Made by a program: the position numbers and the translations under genes
The notes under the pieces: generated by a model
The model's database searches: none
What the model saw: only the letters and a program-made list of their open reading frames with translations
Told to the model about the DNA's origin: nothing
Part shown: positions 60,677-64,000 of the stretch, piece after piece
How positions within the stretch are numbered: position 1 is the stretch's first letter
How the letters are laid out: each line of letters starts with the position of its first letter
DNA from: JAYPWI01 sp038135065
Lineage (GTDB): Bacteria > Actinomycetota > Acidimicrobiia > Acidimicrobiales > Poriferisodalaceae
Length of the DNA: 64,000 nt
Direction: 5' to 3'
Assembly (NCBI GenBank): GCA_038135065.1
Contig: JAYPWI010000009.1
Location: 1-64,000, forward strand

Positions 60677-61963
60677 TCAGCTTCGACGGTGGCGCTCCTG
60701 CAACTCGGTCGGAGGTCTGACCAGCAGCACGAGGGGCGCGCTGCACACGCTGGCTGCGAACACGACCAGCCACGCACCGCCGTAGGACCCTGCTGCCGCG
60801 TCCACCAACAAGCCGAACAGCGCCCCTCCCAGAAAGCCACCCGTGGTGGACGCCAACCGACCCAGACCCATGATCCGGCCGAACGCGGCGAGTCCGAAGA
60901 ACTCGACGTACATGGCAGGCCGGACGGGTACCGAGGCACCGAAGCCGATTCCACCAAGGACGGCGGCTCCGTAGGCATGCCAGGGTTCTGACGCCACGGC
61001 GAGCACCAGCACCCCCGCTGCGAAGGGAGCCATGGTGAGGGCGGCCACCCGCTGCACGGCGAAGCGGTCGGCGAAGTACCCGGCAGCCAACCGACCCACC
61101 AGTGAGGCCAGGGTCGAGATCATCAGGGCCGCCCCCGCTGCAATCGGCCGGGCCCCCAGGTCGCGCTCGACGAAGGCCACCAGGTGGGTGAGGTAAGCAA
61201 GTCGACCGAAGTCGGCGACGATGTTGAACCCCACGATCCGCCGGAACGACGACGTGGCGATGGCAACCCGGTAGGGGATGTCGAATTCGGCCGCCACCGA
61301 CGGGTGGCCCACCTCGGTGGCAATGCCGTCGACTGGCTGTGGGTGGTCGCCGGGGCGAGCCCTGATCCACCGCGACACCACGAGACCGACGACGGCGATC
61401 ACGACGGCCAGGACCCGTAGGGTGTCCCGCCAACCGATGCGATCGACACCGACCGCCACGAGGAAGGCGAAGACGCCGGCCAGCGCCCCACCCATGGTGG
61501 TCATCGACATGGCACGGGCCCGCCGTGCCCTGAACCAGGTGGCCACCGCGTGGTTGCCCGCCTGACCACCGGCTGCCGTGGTGCCGACCGCCAGCAGGGC
61601 CACCGAAGCGAAGAACCACCAGACGGTCGTGGTGAACGACAGCGCCAAGACCCCCACCGAACTCATCACTACCCCTGAGCGGACGACCCGGCGCGGCCCG
61701 ACACGATCCAGGGCCGCCCCCACGAACGGTGCCGCCACCCCACCGACTTCGGAGCGGAGCGAGAACCCCAGCGAAACGACGAAGGTCGACCACCCCAACT
61801 CGGTGCGGAGGGGCTCGAAGATGGACCCGAAGCCGTACACGATCGACCCGACCGCCATGAGGGTCACCACAGCGGAGGCGGTCACCACCCGCCACCCCTC
61901 GTACAGACGCCCGTCGGGCGCGGTGAAGAAGCCGGTCCCCGCAGAGGGAGTCGGCCCGGTCAC
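60677..61963 (-). CDS. MFS transporter
   Basis: Twelve-helix major facilitator superfamily transporter of 428 residues, of the monocarboxylate-like type. Motifs: GFGSIFEPLRTELGWSTF after helix 1, ALDRVGPRRVVRSG in the loop between helices 2 and 3, TWFRARRARAMSMTTMGGALAG and a second-half repeat RLAAGYFADRFAVQRV. The substrate is unknown. GTG start at 61963, overlapping the stop of the upstream DsbA-family gene by 4 bp (GTGA). It forms an operon with that thiol oxidoreductase and its stop is 6 bp from the convergent homocysteine methyltransferase gene. Confidence 0.9.
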   Translation of the reverse strand: MTGPTPSAGTGFFTAPDGRLYEGWRVVTASAVVTLMAVGSIVYGFGSIFEPLRTELGWSTFVVSLGFSLRSEVGGVAAPFVGAALDRVGPRRVVRSGVVMSSVGVLALSFTTTVWWFFASVALLAVGTTAAGGQAGNHAVATWFRARRARAMSMTTMGGALAGVFAFLVAVGVDRIGWRDTLRVLAVVIAVVGLVVSRWIRARPGDHPQPVDGIATEVGHPSVAAEFDIPYRVAIATSSFRRIVGFNIVADFGRLAYLTHLVAFVERDLGARPIAAGAALMISTLASLVGRLAAGYFADRFAVQRVAALTMAPFAAGVLVLAVASEPWHAYGAAVLGGIGFGASVPVRPAMYVEFFGLAAFGRIMGLGRLASTTGGFLGGALFGLLVDAAAGSYGGAWLVVFAASVCSAPLVLLVRPPTELQERHRRS

Positions 61964-62592
61964 CCGTCGGTGGTGCGTTCGCGTCGAACGTGGTCGAGGA
62001 CCTGCTCGTAGTACTCGACATCCACGGCTCCAGGGACCAGGTACCGATCGTCCACCACCACCGCCGGCACCCCGGTCACCCCTGCATTCACCGCAGCGTT
62101 GTGATCGTCGTACACCTCGCGCAGCAGCACCTGCTCGCTGTCTCGATAGGTCTGGAGGAAGGCAGCGCTGTCCAACCCGGCTTCCTCGGCCACTGCCACC
62201 AAGGTCTCGAGATCACTGATCGTGCGGTTCTCGGTGAAGTACGCGCCCAGCAACTGTCGGTGGAACGAAGCAGCCGCCGCCGCCCCGAACGTCTCCGCCA
62301 CCTTCCCGGCGATGGCCGAGGGCACCGAGCCCGCTGGCGGCGCACCCCCCGACCACGGATAGGTGAAGCGGGCCAACGGCTCCAGTTCAGCGGGCCGAGC
62401 CCATTTGGTGGTGTAGTCCCTGAACTCGTCCACCGATCGCTCTTCGGGCACCGGGCGCAGGAGAAAGCTCCGCCAACGGATGCTGATGTCCTCGCCCTGC
62501 CGATGAGCAAGCTCTTCGAGACGCACCGTCCCGACGAAGCACCAAGGTCAAAGGTAATCGGACCAGACGGTGAGCGATATATGCGAGGTCAC
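61960..62592 (-). CDS. DsbA-family (FrnE-like) thioredoxin-fold oxidoreductase, candidate selenoprotein (UGA at codon 15)
   Basis: Thiol:disulfide oxidoreductase of 210 residues. The amino end reads TVWSDYL-U-PWC-FVG, the family's redox motif CPWC with the first Cys replaced by an in-frame UGA (62550-62548, codon 15) and the second Cys kept (C18). Downstream is the full-length family sequence RWRSFLLRPVPE, FGAAAAASFHRQLLGAYF, GVTGVPAVVVDDRYLVPGA (with cis-Pro after VTGV). If UGA is read as selenocysteine the protein is complete; if as stop, a gene call starting at 62526 lacks the active site. A stem-loop follows the UGA at the position of bacterial SECIS elements. Start GTG 62592 has TAGGCT 7 nt upstream. 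selA, selB, selC and selD are not in this window. Alternative: Cys-to-stop mutation (TGC to TGA) or sequencing error. Confidence 0.72.
62514..62539 (-). promoter_or_regulatory. SECIS-like stem-loop downstream of the in-frame UGA
   Basis: Counting from the base after UGA, positions 9-12 (CUUC) pair with 31-34 (GAAG) and 16-21 (GGGACG) with 25-30 (CGUCUC, including one G-U). A GUC bulge (13-15) lies between them and the loop is GUG (22-24). In E. coli fdhF, a bulged U and a loop GU, about 17-24 nt downstream, bind SelB; here a bulged U (14) and loop GU (22-23) are similarly placed. Structure found by eye, not by an energy calculation. Confidence 0.5.
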
Positions 62593-62615
62593 CTCATCGA
62601 GCCTACGGTGCACAC
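62593..62615. promoter_or_regulatory. Bidirectional leaderless promoter between DsbA-family and ppx genes
   Basis: The 23-bp gap has TAGGCT on the minus strand (62605-62600, 7 nt before the GTG at 62592) and TACGGT on the plus strand (62604-62609, 6 nt before the ATG at 62616), sharing TA at 62604-62605. Spacing is the same as at 19554-19576. It supports the GTG as the true start of the selenoprotein candidate. Confidence 0.55.
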
Positions 62616-64000
62616 ATGACCGTCGTGGCCGCGATCGACGTCGGCACCAACAGCGTCCACCTCGTCGTCGCCTCGTTCGACCCCTCGGGTCACTTCGAGG
62701 TGCTGACCAGGGAGAAGGAACAGGTCCGACTGGGCAGCGGGGCCGACGACATGAAGATGCTCGATCCCGACGCCATCGAGCGAGGCATCGCCGCGCTCGA
62801 TCGGATGCGACGCATCGCCACCCACAGCGGTGCCGACGGGGTGAAGGCGGTGGCGACCAGTGCCGTGCGAGAGGCCGCCAACCGAGACGAGTTCGTCCGC
62901 CGAGCACGGCAGGAGGCCGGCGTCGTCGTCGATGTGATCTCAGGACGGGAGGAAGCCCGACTCATCCACCTCGGTGTACTGCAATCGGCGGCCGTGTTCG
63001 GGACTCGCCATCTGGTCGTCGACATCGGCGGTGGCTCCACCGAATTCGTGATCGGCGAGGGTCCGAGGCCGCTGCTGTTGCGAAGCCTGAAGCTCGGAGC
63101 GATCCGGTTGACCGACCGCTTCTTCCCGGCCGGGCGGGTGGAACCCGGGGCCCTCGACGCCTGCGCCCACCACGTGGACAGCTTCCTCGTCGGGGTCGAC
63201 CGCGACATTGCGGCATTGGGCTTCGAGACCGCAGTCGGGTCATCGGGCACCATCGAGACCCTGGCTGACATGACCCGCCCAGCCAGCGACGACACGCGCC
63301 GGGTCGGCACCCGTTCGGTCGCCCGCCGCGATCTCGAGCACCTGCTGGACGAGTTCGCCCGTCGCCCTTCGGTCGAGGAACGCGCTGACATGCACGGCCT
63401 CGAGGCTCGACGAGCCGACATCATCGTTGCCGGTGCCGTGTTGCTGCATCGGGTCATGCTGCGCCTTGGGGTCGACCACCTCACCGTGTCCGAGTTCGCC
63501 CTGCGCGAGGGCGTCCTGTTCGAGCAGCGCCGACGGGCCTCGGACCCTGGCCTCGATCCGTTCCACCGCCTGGGAGACCTGCGTCGTTCGTCGGTGATGC
63601 ACACGGCCGGGCGATACCACGAAGACCTCTCGCACGCGGAGCACATCACCGACCTTGCCTTGGAGATCTTCGACGACACCGCAGCCGTGCACGGCCTCGA
63701 CGAAGAGGAGAGGGACCTGCTCGAGGCGGCAGGCCTGATGCACAACGTCGGGGTGTACGTCGCCCACGCAGCCCACCACCAGCACAGCTACTACCTCATC
63801 CGAAACGCCGAACACCTCGCCGGCTTCACCGAGCGGGAGGTCGAGCTCATGGCCCTCGTTGCTCGTTACCACCGCAAGAGCGCGCCCAAGGCGAAACACC
63901 CGGAGTTCGCTCAGCTGGACCCGGCCGATCAGCACCGGGTGAGATGGATGGCCGCCATCCTGCGGATTGCCATCGGTCTCGATCGCTCGAACCGCCAGGT
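62616..64000 (+). CDS. Ppx/GppA-family exopolyphosphatase (3' end cut by window edge)
   Basis: Exopolyphosphatase/guanosine pentaphosphatase that degrades inorganic polyphosphate and possibly pppGpp, linking it to stringent and phosphate metabolism. At least 461 residues, continuing beyond the window. The ASKHA-type ATPase fold has AAIDVGTNSVHLVVA at the first phosphate motif, the VREAANRDEFVRRA helix, VVDIGGGSTEFVIG, GSSGTIETLADM, and then an HD-like helical domain (LLEAAGLMHNVGVYVAHAAHHQHSYYLIRN, with His/Asp positions) as in long-form Ppx proteins. ATG at 62616 preceded by TACGGT six bases upstream (leaderless). Divergent from the selenoprotein-candidate gene. Confidence 0.93.
   Translation, partial: MTVVAAIDVGTNSVHLVVASFDPSGHFEVLTREKEQVRLGSGADDMKMLDPDAIERGIAALDRMRRIATHSGADGVKAVATSAVREAANRDEFVRRARQEAGVVVDVISGREEARLIHLGVLQSAAVFGTRHLVVDIGGGSTEFVIGEGPRPLLLRSLKLGAIRLTDRFFPAGRVEPGALDACAHHVDSFLVGVDRDIAALGFETAVGSSGTIETLADMTRPASDDTRRVGTRSVARRDLEHLLDEFARRPSVEERADMHGLEARRADIIVAGAVLLHRVMLRLGVDHLTVSEFALREGVLFEQRRRASDPGLDPFHRLGDLRRSSVMHTAGRYHEDLSHAEHITDLALEIFDDTAAVHGLDEEERDLLEAAGLMHNVGVYVAHAAHHQHSYYLIRNAEHLAGFTEREVELMALVARYHRKSAPKAKHPEFAQLDPADQHRVRWMAAILRIAIGLDRSNRQ

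Noticed and set aside
61960..62526. DsbA gene starting at the first downstream GTG (62526)
   Set aside because: This start would delete the redox motif and first strand of the thioredoxin fold; the upstream frame has the family N-terminus and the promoter geometry.

Overview
The window is a draft-assembly fragment of a high-GC bacterial chromosome, densely packed with genes. The gene set is that of an aerobic, lipid-degrading actinobacterium, probably of the Acidimicrobiia type: three luciferase-like (LLM) F420/flavin oxidoreductases, two CaiB/BaiF CoA-transferases, two P450s, an acyl-CoA synthetase, an acyl-CoA dehydrogenase, an acyl-CoA carboxylase subunit, five thioesterase-fold proteins and many SDRs. 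The placement is inference; there is no rRNA or other marker. A run of 10 N (45862-45871) marks a scaffold join inside a transporter gene. No intergenic gap exceeds about 150 bp, and I see no tRNA, rRNA, CRISPR array, prophage or insertion sequence.

Layout. 1-7.2 kb: truncated MHS transporter, L,D-transpeptidase, an unusual DUF3048/S51-peptidase fusion, enoyl-CoA hydratase, and a coupled paaI-like / solute-binding lipoprotein / rsgA operon. 7.3-20.5 kb: a lone molybdenum hydroxylase large subunit, a methylthioadenosine deaminase plus methylthioinosine phosphorylase pair behind an FAD monooxygenase, orphan livHM permeases, and SDR, CoA-transferase, thioesterase and LLM genes. 20.5-30 kb: an overlapping UvrD(HRDC)-AddB-AddA operon for double-strand-break processing. 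30-37 kb: amidase, ECF sigma/anti-sigma pair with a visible ECF-type promoter, second CoA-transferase, DUF2237, TauD-type dioxygenase, and a tiny Cys-rich protein. 37-49.6 kb: LLM/hydrolase/epoxide hydrolase operon, two P450s, DUF3179, YihY, MFS, acyl-CoA synthetase and SDR. 49.8-64 kb: further LLM, acyl-CoA and SDR genes, a TTC38-like TPR protein, homocysteine methyltransferase, MFS, a DsbA-family protein and Ppx/GppA.

Most striking observation: the DsbA-family gene at 61960-62592 has an in-frame UGA exactly where the first cysteine of the CPWC active site belongs (U-P-W-C), followed at the right distance by a SECIS-like hairpin. It looks like a selenoprotein that a standard gene call would start downstream of its own active site.

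Regulation: about fifteen genes have a TANNNT -10-like hexamer ending 6-8 nt before the start codon, the signature of leaderless transcription. Two divergent pairs (19553/19577 and 62592/62616) share overlapping -10 elements with identical 23-nt spacing. This pattern was also used to choose several starts.
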